64,000 nucleotides of DNA from Odontocerum albicorne. Its lineage: Eukaryota > Arthropoda > Insecta > Trichoptera > Odontoceridae. A model generated the notes under the pieces. It saw nothing but the letters and a program-made list of their open reading frames with translations, searched no databases and was not told the origin of the DNA. Shown piece after piece: positions 10,551-22,095 of this stretch. The stretch lies in contig OX463859.1 in the NCBI GenBank assembly GCA_949825065.1, positions 25,189,847 to 25,253,846 on the forward strand, given 5' to 3'. How positions within the stretch are numbered: the stretch's first letter is position 1; each line of letters starts with the position of its first letter. Position numbers and translations under genes: made by a program.

Positions 10551-11497
10551 CAATTAATGGAGCTAACACAATGTTGTTTCCCGGTCATGTTCTTCAATAT
10601 GTCTTAATCATTGATTTAGAATTGTTGAAAGATACCTAATAATGAATGAATAATAACAAAAACGTTTTTTGAGATGTCTGATTTCGTGGATATTTTTAAT
10701 GTAAATTGTATTGAGTTACGAATGGTCTTTCTCCACTAGTTACTTTGCAATTAAATCATATTGCTGTTAAGTGTTTAATCCGTGAACTTTTTTTCTTTGT
10801 ATCCTTTCATGTAGATACAGTCGACTTGACACTTCAATATCTCACAGCATTTTTAAAATGTTGATTACGATTTTATGGAGGAACAGTTAAACAAATAACA
10901 GCTTCTTAAAAAAATATTATTTACCTGGGGAAATACTAATCGATCATGTTATTTCATATCGGAAGGAACTGAATTGGTCAAACGTGCGAAATTGACGCAA
11001 AAATCCTATATTGTCACTATTGTAAAATATCCTTAACTCTCCCGCCACCTTTTTTTATCTTGCTGAAAATATTTAGCGTCTTACCGAACATGGACTAGTG
11101 CTACGCTCAAGAAGAACTTGTTTATTGACTTTTCCAGTTCATCGCTTTTCTTTTTTTACGTCATATTTTACTGTTTATGTAGTGACCTCTCTTAAACCAG
11201 TAACTAACTAATGTTATACTCGCTACGCCACTGGCATGTTTTTTAAAAGTGGGGGAAAAAACTCTTAATTTCAAGTCAGAAATGTAGCGTGTTTCATGCC
11301 CAATTTTATTTTCCTCTTCATCATTCCGTCCTTTCCCTTGATTGATGATATTACACTTCTATTTTAATAATGCATACTTTTCATAATTTTGTACAGGTGA
11401 ATACTGGTTTGAATAATATTATATTATACTTACGACCATATTATTCATATCGATATAATGGATAATATGATGACCATGACCATATTGGTTAGAAGAC
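10551..11497. other. Non-coding, nothing recognised
   Basis: AT-rich sequence with no gene, tandem repeat or recognised element. Confidence 0.35.
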
Positions 11498-11565
11498 ATT
11501 GTCGCTTGGCAATAAGCCCACCAGATTGTTTTACAATGAAATATTAAAAAAAATTGTATTGAATT
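11498..11565 (+). repeat. Isolated SINE-A/LINE-C type 3' tail
   Basis: The stretch cttggcaataagcccaccag followed by attgttttacaatgaaat is the shared tail found at the 3' ends of SINE-A and LINE-C. A similar isolated tail is at 21120-21190. Confidence 0.65.
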
Positions 11566-11608
11566 CTTGAACTATAGTTGCAAATCGAATCAATATTTTC
11601 AATGTATG

Positions 11609-11775
11609 AGGTGCATGGCCGGGCGGTAACACACTGGACTTTCGTGCGGCAGGTCGTTGGTTCAAACCCCGCGCTGTGCTATTCCCCTTGAATGACACCG
11701 CCATTTTTTTTCCGTGTAGTATAAGAAGATAAAAGGATATCTTTGACTTCGGTCATATACTCGTATATTCTTTTT
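11609..11775 (+). mobile_element. SINE-B copy, 3' truncated
   Basis: Forward copy starting gaggtgcatggccgg, with B-box ggttcaaaccccgcg (about 11650-11664), the cttgaatgacaccgccattt segment and the gacttcggtcatat hairpin (about 11743-11757). It then stops. Confidence 0.85.
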
Positions 11776-11814
11776 AAAAAAATGCATTTTTAATTAGTAA
11801 CACTTCATAGCAAT

Positions 11815-12245
11815 AACAATCTGGCGGGCTTATTACCTGGCTGCAATATCTTCAAACCAACTAGACAAAAGTAAATAAAGTAAGTTACATGGTCGCAAAA
11901 AGTAAGTTACATGGTCGCAAAATAAAGTTAGTTACATGGTCGCAAAAAGTAAGTTACATGGTCGCAAAAAGTAAGTTACATGATCGCAAAAAAAATTAAA
12001 AGGTTGTTCATTTTTGCGAATTTTATAAACATTATACTCCTCATACATGCTCGTAGTAAAAGCAAGAATGAGATATCATCAATCAAAGGGAAAGGAAGGG
12101 ATGGTGGAAAGGAAAGAAAAATCAGGAATGACACACGTTGTATTACTGATTAAAAATTAAGAGTTTTTCAGTCGCTTATTAAAGCATGACAAGGACGGAG
12201 TGAGTCTAACCTTGGTTTATAACTGGTTCCAGAGTCTCACTGCAT
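11815..12245 (-). pseudogene. LINE-C 3' end (CR1/L2-like), reverse
   Basis: On the reverse strand, 12140-12240 translates to a fragment with the LWNQL ... RLTPSLSCFNKRLKNS pattern, the end of CR1/L2/Jockey-type polymerases (usually LWN.LP..IR...S...FK..L). A degenerate 3' untranslated region follows, ending in the tail at 11818-11860 (tggcgggcttattacctggc on the plus strand). A fuller relative is at 48120-49020. A 22-bp tandem repeat has grown inside it (see 11870-11995). Confidence 0.75.
11870..11995. repeat. 22-bp minisatellite, about 5 copies
   Basis: Unit aagtaagttacatggtcgca with an A-run junction, repeated five times with minor variants. The same single-copy motif (ttaagtggtcgca, ttatacggtcgca) is present in the LINE-C tails at 45850 and 48195, so the array arose by local expansion of LINE-C tail sequence. 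Confidence 0.85.
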
Positions 12246-12567
12246 ATTATAAAATAAATAATGTTTTAAAATGAATAAAATCACTAATGTTAACCTTTTT
12301 GAGTCTTTGAATTTACTTGGCTGCAAACGTTTATTAATGTTATGTAAAATACAATGTTGTGTTTGAAATTAAAGGAATAAATAAACCTTCTCGTACTGTG
12401 TCGTTGCTTTAACCTATATTTCTTTCAACAGTTCATTCTCTTGGTCAAACCATATTTTTCTTGGTATCTTTTTCCCATGCTTCCTTATCACGTTCGTATC
12501 ATGCGTTCATAACACGCATCCCGATCACGTTTAGTTTGTCGGCCTTGCATTACTAATTTGTTCTATA
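12246..12567. other. Non-coding, nothing recognised
   Basis: No gene or repeat family recognised. Confidence 0.35.
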
Positions 12568-12742
12568 TGGCGGCCTCCGTGGTATAGTTGGTAAGACGCC
12601 TGTCTTCCTGGATGTCGTGGGTTAAAATTCCTTTGGAACTCAGAATATAAAAAGGGATTTAAGTCCTTGTTTCCCTTAAGGCCTCTTTAATATATTTCTG
12701 ATTGGTTGGAATAGATTGCCACATGGAAATAAATTCACCAAG
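12568..12742 (+). mobile_element. SINE-A copy, good 5' head
   Basis: Best-preserved head of the family: ggcctccgtggtatagttgg (A-box region, about 12573-12592), a weaker B-box gggttaaaattcc (about 12619), the aaaagggatttaagtccttg body, then aaggcctctttaatatattt and ggttggaatagattgccaca, where it ends within the shared tail. Confidence 0.85.
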
Positions 12743-12756
12743 TATAAAACGAAAAT

Positions 12757-12890
12757 GTTATAAAGAATTCATTCAGTAACAATATTTGTACCGAATATTG
12801 TGACCGAACGAATTCTATATACCACTTTATAGAATTCGTTCGGTACACCTCGACATATCACAAGTGCGAGACTTATATTTCGAGGTGTAC
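12757..12890. repeat. Cluster of perfect small palindromes
   Basis: A 16-bp perfect stem (ccgaacgaattctata, 12804-12819; complement at 12828-12843) is followed directly by an 11-bp perfect stem (gtacacctcga, 12843-12853; complement 12880-12890). It is preceded by an imperfect caatatttg/cgaatattg pair. Possibly a small foldback element. Confidence 0.6.
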
Positions 12891-14944
12891 CATACAAATA
12901 AACGAAAATAAAATACTGCTCAAGTATCGATATTCTTCTATTTACTGTTATCTTTTATTCTTTTTTTGTTTTCAAGCAAATTTTAGTATATAATTTCATT
13001 AAATATAAAAATAAATACACATTCCAATAGTGTTGGTGCCATATATCTATAATACATGGTGTTTTTAATTTGCAGTGTTCGATAAACTTCAATGAAATAT
13101 ATTCATTTCACTTCAACAATTAAGTCTTTTAAGACAAGAAAATGTAAAGAAACTGACTCAAGAATTTCAGGTTTCCTTTGAAGAAAAAAAAACCGTTATT
13201 ATTTCACATTTTCCTTTTCATTTCGAACTACGAGATGTAGAAGTTTTTTTTATTGACAAATATGAACTATAAAAATTTGAAATAAATATAATTTAATGCT
13301 CTTGATAGAACAGTCGTGATCATTCGACTTGATCTTGGGAATAAATTTGCCGTACTGCAGAGAGAATGAACCACCACCGTTTTTCACTGTAAATCGAATT
13401 TCTATTATACTTTTGGTGTAAAGTGCTGACAGTATTCTTTGTTAGGTTTCTCCATCGCAATAGTAGTTTGTCTTGTGATCGAGATCATTCTATTTTCTTT
13501 TGAATCACCAGTTTTGTAAAATGTCCGAAATACTTAAGGATTCGTAGTTTTATTAAAAAAGGCAAACACTGTTCAAGATGCAGTTCTTCCAGAATCGATG
13601 AATTTATTATGTATGCTCTAATCGCACTATAGTATAAAGGAAACTGAGAAGGCTAGTAGGTATTTATTAGCCGTATATTTGTTTGGATTGTGATGTTGCG
13701 ATTTATCCAGATCTTCTCTACATAAGTATTTGCACTTTTCTTTGATTACAAGCCCGTCGTCATAGACGTCACATCTAAAAGAGCCTAGATATACCACCTC
13801 GTATCAGAGCTTCGTCACTACCATTGTAATCTTAATATTGACTGTAGTTGGATATAATCGCAGTTAAACCATCCCCACAAGTTGTTAAGCTAAGATATGC
13901 GCAGTCCTCCACAGTATTGGTTATCATTTATCTTTCCCAGGGTTAACAGTTCTATTATATAATAATATATTTTTGCGTCTACTTGTGTAACTAAGATACT
14001 ACTACAATTTGTGAACCTTCACAGTTTTAAACACTTCCCTGTTTTTATATATTCTTGCAAGCACTTCCTCATTTTTAACACGTTTCGTTCAGGGTAGATT
14101 GAGAATACATCTATTTATCCATCGATCTTATGAGATGGTTCGTGATTCAGTGTCCACAACATGTTCGATGGAAAATTAAGGAAATGTAGCGAGCCATCAT
14201 GATCAGCTCGGTTAACTCAGAGGTTTCTTCTCTCCAACACTATTCGTTCTTACCATGGGCATATTGCTTCCAGTTGCTTCTAACCACTTTCCTGTTGTCA
14301 TTCAATCGTATTGCTAGGGATTCTTACACACTTCCCTCCCTGTCTTTGGTTACCCCTTCGGCACTTTCTAGATCCACATATTATCTATGTGCCCTGTCCA
14401 GTTTCACCTCTCGGTGGCAACAATGATTTTTGAATGCATTCATTCGTCTTTCGGCTCCGTAATGAGGTATTCAGCCTTCTTCTCTCCTTGCTCATCTGTG
14501 TCACACTTAGCTTATGCTTGATTTTCTATGTAAACATTGCTGTATTAGGTATTTGTATCAGGAATGGAAGGACTCACAAAATATTAAGTCTCTTCTTAAG
14601 ATATATTTGGTACGTTGGATTCTTGACAATGAAAGACAACTTACAAAATATAGCCCTGGCTTGACCGTGTCTTCTCTCAAAGCCTAATTCTTAGTTCTCC
14701 TTCCCAAGCATTACGGTATGTCTAAGATATACATGTATGAAAGACTAAACTTTTCGTTTAAATAGTTTTTCCCTCAATTTTGATATTTACGGTTTGACCA
14801 GTGTTTTTTTTAACTTCTGTTTTACTGTAGACTATCTTAAGGCCTATGTTACTCGTAGCAAAGCCCTACCATATTTCTATGAATAATTATATTATCTTAT
14901 ATTATTCTCACAAAACCCAGTTATATTCTCACAGAACCCGAATG
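12891..14944. other. Long non-coding stretch
   Basis: Two kilobases without a supported gene. Frames at 14199-14426 and 14434-14664 are open, but their composition (runs of S, L, F) suggests antisense or chance reading. The far end may include the unrecognisable 5' part of the RTE remnant that starts near 14945. Confidence 0.35.
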
Positions 14945-15692
14945 ATCTTCAGCACCAACTGCAAGAATTGGCAGAGGTCAGCAAAGGAGTTGGTTTAAAA
15001 ATGAATATTTCAAAAACCAAATATATGATGAACGGCTTTGCTATCCCAAAACCAATAAACGTAGATGGAAAGCCGCTAGAACTTGTCCAGGAATATGTGT
15101 ATCTGGGCCAACTTATTTCCTTTGTAGGTGGCATATCGGAGGAAATAGCATGAAGGACAAAACTGTCGTAGAGCTCATTTGGACGTTTGAACAACATCTT
15201 CAAAAGTAATCTCCCAATATCCTTGAAGTGAAGGGTCTACAACCAGTGCATTCTTCCAGTACTTACGTATGGCTGCGAGACATGGACGCTCACAGTAAAG
15301 AACACGCAAAAGCTCCAGACCGCACAAAGGGGTATGGAGAGATGCATGTTGGGATATACTAAAAGAGACCGTAAACGAAACATTTGGATTCGCAATATAA
15401 CAAAGGTAGAAGACGTTATAAAGGTGTGCAAAAGAATGAAGTGGCAATGGGCCGGACACGTAGCCAGAATGTCAGACTCCCGATGGACATCCGAAATAAT
15501 CCAATGGTACCCAAGAGGCATAAATAGGCCTAGAAGAAGACCGAAGGTACGCTGGATGGACGAAATCAGGAAGCATGGCAGCATCACGTGGCATCGCCGA
15601 GCAAAGGACCGAACTGTTTGGAGTCAACTTGGGGAGACCTTCATCCAGCAGTGGATCGACCCTTGTTGACAATGATGATGATGATGATGAAT
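14945..15692 (+). pseudogene. RTE-type LINE reverse-transcriptase C-terminus
   Basis: Degenerate 3' end of an RTE-like non-LTR element. In order: VSKGVGLKMNISKTKYM (about 14977-15025), a VYLGQLISF segment (about 15098-15123), VYNQCILPVLTYGCETWTLT (about 15232-15290), then WQWAGHVARMSDSRWTSE (about 15442-15498) and a basic RPRRRPKVRWMDEIRK block (about 15528-15573). It ends DPC and a tga at 15667-15669. A (gat)n run follows directly (15670-15690), the simple-repeat tail typical of RTE elements. There is one in-frame stop at about 15151 and at least one frame change. 5'-truncated and dead. Confidence 0.9.
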
Positions 15693-16621
15693 TATATTAT
15701 CGTTGTTAGAGAGATATACGATATCATCCGCACAAAGCAATTTACTAAAGTATTTGGTATTTATGTCTTAATTACTTAAGTTCATCTTCAAAAACTAGAG
15801 TAAAATAGTTTAATTGTCTCACCTTGTCTGACATTTCTACTTTTCTCAACTTGTCTGACTTCTCTACTTTTGTCTTTATAAGACATTTCATAATGTTAGA
15901 TGACAGCAAACAATATGTTTTCTCAATTTCAATCTCAGGTCTCGTTTTTTATAAAAAATGTTTCATTTGAATGAAAGCATTTTTCACAATTATGACGAAC
16001 AAAATCATTAATTACTTTATGACGTTAAAATCCTTTATTTAAGGACGCTCGGAATACCTGTCAAAAATATTTTATATAAGTGAGGCAACTCATCCCTTCA
16101 ACCCACGTGACATATCCCTAAGGGAGAGGATTATCCCCAACCCCTCTTCCAACCGCTTGGTTTTATTTATTGCCGCTAGAGTGCGGCGAATATTTTGAGT
16201 GACACCTACAATGTTTCTCTCTTATTTGCGGTCTCCCGTGTTACCTGCGTTGGGTTTTTGAATTTTGTTTTTTAATCCCAAGTGATTTCAATTGGATTTG
16301 GATCATGATGTTTATTTTCTGTTATACCAATTTGAGTAAGACATTTTTAACGCTTAAATAATTTCTTTTAACACGCCAGTTTATTGTAAAGCAGATTTTT
16401 TAAAGTTTTTTGAGCCGTGACGCAGATAAGCGTATTATGTAACATAGTTGTGGTAACACTGCTTTTTGAGCCGTGACGCAGATTAACGTATTATGTAACA
16501 TAGTTGTGGTAAGGCTACTTAAGTAAATATAATATTAATAAAATAACACATAAACGATTTATTTAGGATATATTTCAAAACTTCATATTTATATTTGTAA
16601 TAACCTCAAATGAGTATCTCT
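15693..16621. other. Non-coding; duplicated 63-bp segment
   Basis: At 16404-16512 a segment (tttttgagccgtgacgcaga, then gtattatgtaacatagttgt) is duplicated in tandem with few differences. Otherwise nothing recognised. Confidence 0.45.
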
Positions 16622-16842
16622 GTCCCCTAGTTGGGAAGATTCCTTTCTTCAAACCCAGAGGTTCAAGAAGAGTTCAAATCCCGCTGGTATCCAGATTTTT
16701 TTTAATAAAAAGGATTCCAGTCTGGTTTTCACTAAATGCCTCTTTATGATCGTCCTGATTTCTTGGAAGATATTGCAAAATGGCAATAAGCCCGCAAAGT
16801 TGCAATGTATACAACGAAAGTGTAATACAATATAATACAAAA
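16622..16842 (+). mobile_element. SINE-A copy, with tail
   Basis: Forward copy with the A-box region tagttgggaagattcc, B-box agttcaaatcccgctgg (about 16670), body ggattccagtctggttttca, then tcttggaagatattgcaaaa, tggcaataagcccgc and the taatacaatataatacaa end. It shows the whole SINE-A structure, including the LINE-derived 3' tail. Confidence 0.9.
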
Positions 16843-16902
16843 TGAATCGTCAAGATGTAAAACCCGCTCTTGAAGACGGCGAATGTAAAAATCCGCAATA
16901 CA

Positions 16903-18735
16903 CATAAAATATTTAATTTTGATTATGTTTATATTAAAACTTATTATGATATTGACGTCATATCTTTCCTCTAAATGCATAAAGCAGAAACTCTGCACGT
17001 AAGATATTTTAATCAAAAATATTTAACTTTTATTATGTTTATATTAAAACTTATCATGAGATTGGTATTATATTATCCGTTTTCTCTAAATGATTAAAGC
17101 AGAAACTCTGCACGTAAAATATTTTAATCAAAAATATTTAACTTTAATTATGTTTATATTAAAACTTATTACGATATTGATGTTATATCTTTCGTCTAAA
17201 TGCATAAAGCAGAAACTCTGCACGTAAGATATTTTAATCAATCATATTTAACTTTTATTATGTTTATATTAAAACTTATTATGATATTGATGTTATATCT
17301 TTCCTCTAAATGCATAAAGCAGAAACTCTGCACGTAAGATATTTTAATCAAAAATATTTAACTTTTATTATGTTTATATTAAAACTTATTACGATATTGA
17401 TGTTATATATTTTCTCTAAATGCATAAAGCAGAAACTCTGCACGTAAAATATTTTAATCAAAAATATTTAACTTTTATTATGTTTATATTAAAACTTATT
17501 ATGATATTGATGTCATATCTTACCTCTAAATGCATAAAGCAGAAACTCTACACGTAAGATATTTTAATCAAAAATTTTTAACTTTTATTATGTTTATATT
17601 AAAACTTATTACGATATTGATGTTATATCTTTCCTCTTAATGCATAAAGCAGAAACTCTGCACGTAAGATATTTTAATCAATCATATTTAACTTTTATTA
17701 TGTTTATATTAAAACTTATTACGATATTGATGTTATATATTTCCTCTAAATGCATAAAGCAGAAACTCTGCACGTAAAATATTTTAATCAAAAATATTTA
17801 ACTTATATTATGTTTATATTAAAACTTATTATGATATTGATGTCATATCATTCCTCTAAATGCATAAAGCAGAAACTCTACACGTAAGATATTTTAATCA
17901 AAAATATTTAACTTTTATTATGTTTATATTAAAACTTATTATGATATTGATGTCATATCATTCCTCTAAATGCATAAAGCAGAAACTCTGCACGTAAAAT
18001 ATTTTAATCAAAAATATTTAACTTTTATTATGTTTATATTAAAACTTATTATGATATTGATGTCATATATTTCCTCTAAATGCATAAAGCAGAAACTCTG
18101 CACGTAAGATATTTTAATCAAAATTTTTTAACTTTTATTATGTTTATATTAAAACTTATTACGATATTGATGTTATATCTTTCCTCTAAATGCATAAAGC
18201 AGAAACTCTGCACGTAAGATATTTTAATCAAAAATATTTAACTTTTATTATGTTTATATTAAAACTTATTACGATATTGATGTTATATCTTTCCTCTAAA
18301 TGCATAAAGCAGAAACTCTGCACGTAAAATATTTTAATCAAAAATATTTAACTTTTATTATGTTTATATTAAAACTTATTATGATATTGATGGCATATCT
18401 TTCCTCTAAATGCATAAAGCAAAAACTCTACACGTAAGATATTTTAATCAAAAATATTTAACTTTTATTATGTTTATATTAAAACTTATTATGATATTGA
18501 TGTTATATCTTTCCTCTAAATGCATAAAGCAGAAACTCTGCACGTAAGATATTTTAATCAAAAATATTTAACTTTTATTATGTTTATATTAAAACTTATC
18601 ATGAGATTGCTATTATTTATTTCCTCTAAAGGCATTAAGCAGAAAATTCTATACATAAAATATTTCAATCAAAATTATTTAATTTTTTTGATACGTTTAT
18701 ATTTAAACTTATTATGAGATTGATATTATTTCTTT
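16903..18735. repeat. 110-bp satellite array, about 16 copies
   Basis: The unit includes taaatgcataaagcagaaac, tctgcacgtaagatatttta, atcaaaaatatttaactttt, attatgtttatattaaaact and tattatgatattgatgttat. The spacing is 110 bp in the core (agaaactctg at 17101, 17211, 17321, 17431). The first interval is 115 bp and the outer units on both sides are more diverged, as expected for an array homogenised from the inside. Each unit holds a small inverted repeat gcaga-aac-tctgc. No coding content. Confidence 0.95.
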
Positions 18736-19534
18736 CTTCTTAAGGCGACAATCAAGAAATAATCCATGTACGAGTACAACAAGGTACATTTGAAGTTATT
18801 GATCATCATTTTTACGCAAAAACAAAAAAAATCTTCCCGAGTTGTTTTTGCATCTTCAGACTCAAAATTTGTCAATACGTAACTTGACTAAAAATAAGTT
18901 TGGAGAGCTCATCAATCTATGTGTTATATTAGATAGATTGCGCTTTATGTCATCTTCAGGCGGCAGTCTATTTCGCAATTTGGTTTTTGTTAAACTTAAA
19001 GTTGAAAACCCTGACAAATTGTATAGCAACATCAGAATCAATAGTTTAACATGAATTTACTAATGAAACAAGGTGAATGGCAGGAATGTGGTATTTCTCC
19101 TTAATTTAAATTAAACATTTGATTCATACATTCAAAATGATTTCACAAAACCAATGTTAAGTTTTTTAATGAAGTATTTATCAGGAATATAATTAATAAA
19201 TTATTGTTTTAATACAAACAAGGATGGGAGTTATTCTCGTTGCAAAGCTAGATTTACATTCATTTTATAAACGCACTTGCTTTTATTCCATAATCCAGTG
19301 TTACCCATAACTCATTGCTATAGTAAGCAATATTAAATTACGCAATCACGAGATACGTTTATGGGGTGACGTTACTTTGCAAAAAAATCAAAAAAAAAAA
19401 AACAACACCGAAAAACACAAATTATTTTGTTCCATCTATAAAACGCCGCCATAAAACGCTCCAGTAATTTGGGTAAGCAGTGGTCGAAAAAATGCGCTAA
19501 ACTATTATCTTAATTAATAATATATAAAACGCGT
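18736..19534. other. Non-coding, nothing recognised
   Basis: No gene. A poly-A/AAAC-rich run occurs near 19380-19405. Short open frames (18842-19054) show no family features. Confidence 0.35.
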
Positions 19535-20010
19535 TTGCAACTAAAGTTGAATGTGTAACTATTACATATCGAAAGGTTGTTTTTCATCGGTAAGTTTTGT
19601 ATTGTATTACACTTACGTTGTATACCATACAACCTGGTTGGCTTATTGCCACGTGACAATCTCTTCCAAACCACCAGATATATGTTAAAGAGGTCTTTAG
19701 TGAAATCCAGACATGAATCCTTTATTTTTTAATCTGGTTTTAAGCGGGATTTCAACTCGCAACCTCCGGGTTAAAAGTCAGGTATTTTACCAACTAGGTC
19801 ACGGAGGTCCTTTTTCTGTCGTTGTTTTTTTACCAAATGTTTTTTTATTAACACATGCAGATCCGAGAATGTTCCTAATGTAATGGATGCATCCACCAAT
19901 CTCCTGCACAAACTTAACTTGTTTATTATTTTAGGATATTTTGATATGTAGTCATAGGTTTGAATTCCGAGTAAGAGCATCCTTAAGGTGAATCTGCTCA
20001 ATAATAAATT
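19535..20010. repeat. Dispersed repeat R, copy 3 (split by SINE-A)
   Basis: gttgaatgtgtaact...catatcgaaagg at 19545-19575 matches 3270-3300. The acatgcagatccgagaatgt block (about 19853) and ggtttgaattccgagtaaga (about 19949) match the later parts of copies 1 and 2. It is interrupted by a SINE-A at 19600-19810. Confidence 0.55.
19600..19810 (-). mobile_element. SINE-A copy inserted in repeat R
   Basis: Reverse orientation. The head reads ggacctccgtgacctagttg at the high-coordinate end, with B-box gcgagttgaaatcccgc (about 19745-19761). The tail shows ggtttggaagagattgtcac, gtggcaataagccaaccagg and gtgtaatacaatac. Essentially full length. Confidence 0.88.
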
Positions 20011-21119
20011 GCCCTTTTATTATCATTATTATTATAATGGTAAACAATATATCATCTAAACTTTTGTCCTAATGACATCTATCGGAGAAATGCGTAACTA
20101 TTTTATTTTTGACAATTTAGATCCAGTTATTATTTTTGTTTCTCATTGAATAAACTTTGGTCTCTCTAATATACAATGTTTCAAGATATATATTATTACC
20201 TTCTTTTACTTCTTGCAGTAAAACTTTTTTTATTCGTTACTATAAAGTGAGAGCAATCAAAAGTTTAAACGGAAGAATCTGATTAGGGCGGGAATAAAAT
20301 ATCATTTATGGTCGCGCGCGGCGACTAAATGAAATTTCATTTCGAAAAAAATATTATTTTGATATTTCGTGCAGATTACGACTAGAGTCACCTTGAAGAT
20401 TTTGAAATGTGTTCATTAAGAACTTGTTGAATAATGCTAAAAACTATTTTTTACAATATAATAATGTGTTGTTCGAAAATTAGTGTTGTATTAATTTGAT
20501 AGATGTCATTAGTGCAAAAATTTCGTTCCTGTCTTCATTCCAAATGTACGAGTATTATTAAATACACCTCGAAGAATGTTGTCGAGAACGTTCTTGCACA
20601 CTCGATCATTTTTCTTAAGCCAATAATTCAAGTCAGTATTATAAAGTGTTTCATCTCTGAATTTTCTTTACTCTCCACCATACCTTCCTTTTCCTTTGAT
20701 TGATGGTATTTTTCTTTATTTTTATTATATGTTTATATCGGTTATGAATTAAGTAAAGGTGAATAATTATTGAAGTGAAACTTCTATTGGCGCGGTAGGG
20801 CAAATTGGCCTGAACGTCACGAAAAGTAAAACGGTGTATTATATTCTTATTTTCTTTTATTATTATTAAATATTCTATTTATTTTATTACTTATTATTTT
20901 AATATTAATAATTATTTATTATTAACATTATTTTAATATTATTAAGTGTATTATATTATTATTAAAATTATATTTTATTTTTTAAATTATTATTATTTAT
21001 TATTAAAAAGAAACTTTTCCTAGGAGCTAAGACGCGCGAGAATCTCACGCATCTGTTTTTTTTAAGTATATTTTGTGAACGTGTAACTTCCTTTATTGAT
21101 TTTTATTTGTTTGGTAGGA
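20011..21119. other. Non-coding; (AT)-rich simple sequence
   Basis: No gene. 20850-21010 is a low-complexity ttatta/ttattt stretch. The frame at 20503-20703 has no recognised features. Confidence 0.4.
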
Positions 21120-21191
21120 ATATATATGCCATCTAGCAATTATCCCGTCAGATTGTTTTACAATAAAGTATTAAATACAATAAATAAATAG
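21120..21191 (+). repeat. Isolated SINE-A/LINE-C type tail
   Basis: gccatctagcaattatcccg followed by tcagattgttttacaataaa and an aataaa-rich end matches the shared 3' tail. It abuts the SINE-B copy that follows, in the same arrangement as 11498-11775. Confidence 0.6.
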
Positions 21192-21548
21192 AAATGTACT
21201 GGATTTCCGTGCGGAACGTTGCCGGTTCGAACCCTTTGAATGTCGCAGGCATTTTCTCCGCCGAGCATTCAAGGGTGTAAAGATACCTATGACTTCGGCC
21301 ATATCTATTATTTCAAAAAGAGAAAAACATTACTTTAAATTTACTAATTGCCTGTGTGCTCCGATCGTCTCACCATCCATCCATCTATCCTCGCCATAGG
21401 ATTCAGGACAGTGGTGTGGCCGGTAAGTTTGCTGGTGTGCGACGGTTCACTCACTTAAAAAAACTCCACAGCACAGCTTTGCTTTCCAATTGAATTGATG
21501 TTAGAATGGCGAAGGGATCCTTGAATACGAGGCCCAGCAACGATCGAT
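21192..21548 (+). mobile_element. SINE-B copy, 5' head partly lost
   Basis: Begins at gtactggatttccgtgcgg, B-box gccggttcgaaccc (about 21220-21233), cgccgagcattcaagggtgt, gacttcggccatat hairpin, ggtgtggccggtaagtttgc and the terminal gaggcccagcaacg. Collinear with 42248-42604. Confidence 0.87.
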
Positions 21549-21835
21549 CGAAATAAATAAAAATAAAATCGAAATGTTTTTAAATTTTTCTCCAAGTTTC
21601 ATTTTTACAACAAAGTTATCATATGATTAACATCATCGTCATCATAGAGTAGGCAGAGAGACTCGACTCCCCGTCGTTCGATTCTTACAAACATTTTTCA
21701 TTTCTGCCACCTCGTTATGCAAATTCTCGTATTAAAAGGACGCTCACTCTTCCCTCGTTCAGAATTTTGATTAATTTGGTTGTACCACGTGAAAAACTAT
21801 TTTAAAATTATGTATTATTTATACTTAAGGTATTA

Positions 21836-22095
21836 ACTGTGGAGGTTTGAAGACAGTATAATTTGTTTTAGTCAAACACTGTTTTTTCCACTTTATACAT
21901 ATAACGGTATAATCTTACAGGTTTCAATGTTTCCACCTTATTATCAGGGGAGCACAAATGAGGTTCCTTAGTATTTGTCTTGTTTGTGCTCCCCTGATGA
22001 TGAGGTGGAAACTTTGAAACTGGTAGGGCTATACCGTTATATAAAGTGGAACAAATAGTGTTTGACTAAACAAATTATTGTTAATTTTGTAACTG
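21836..22095. repeat. Hairpin (foldback) repeat, uninterrupted copy
   Basis: Long imperfect inverted repeat about 21860-22075. Arms contain gtcaaacactg/cagtgtttgac-type sequences (variant cagt/tagt on the right), ccactttatacatataacgg versus ccgttatataaagtgg, and caggggagcacaaa versus tttgtgctcccctg, around a loop near 21955-21985. The left border (gtggaggtttgaagac) matches the sequence on both sides of the piggyBac insertion at 5735/8004. Confidence 0.8.

Noticed and set aside
14199..14664. Two adjacent open frames as a membrane protein with a frameshift
   Set aside because: No domain or hydrophobic pattern consistent with a transporter; the likely explanation is chance or antisense reading.
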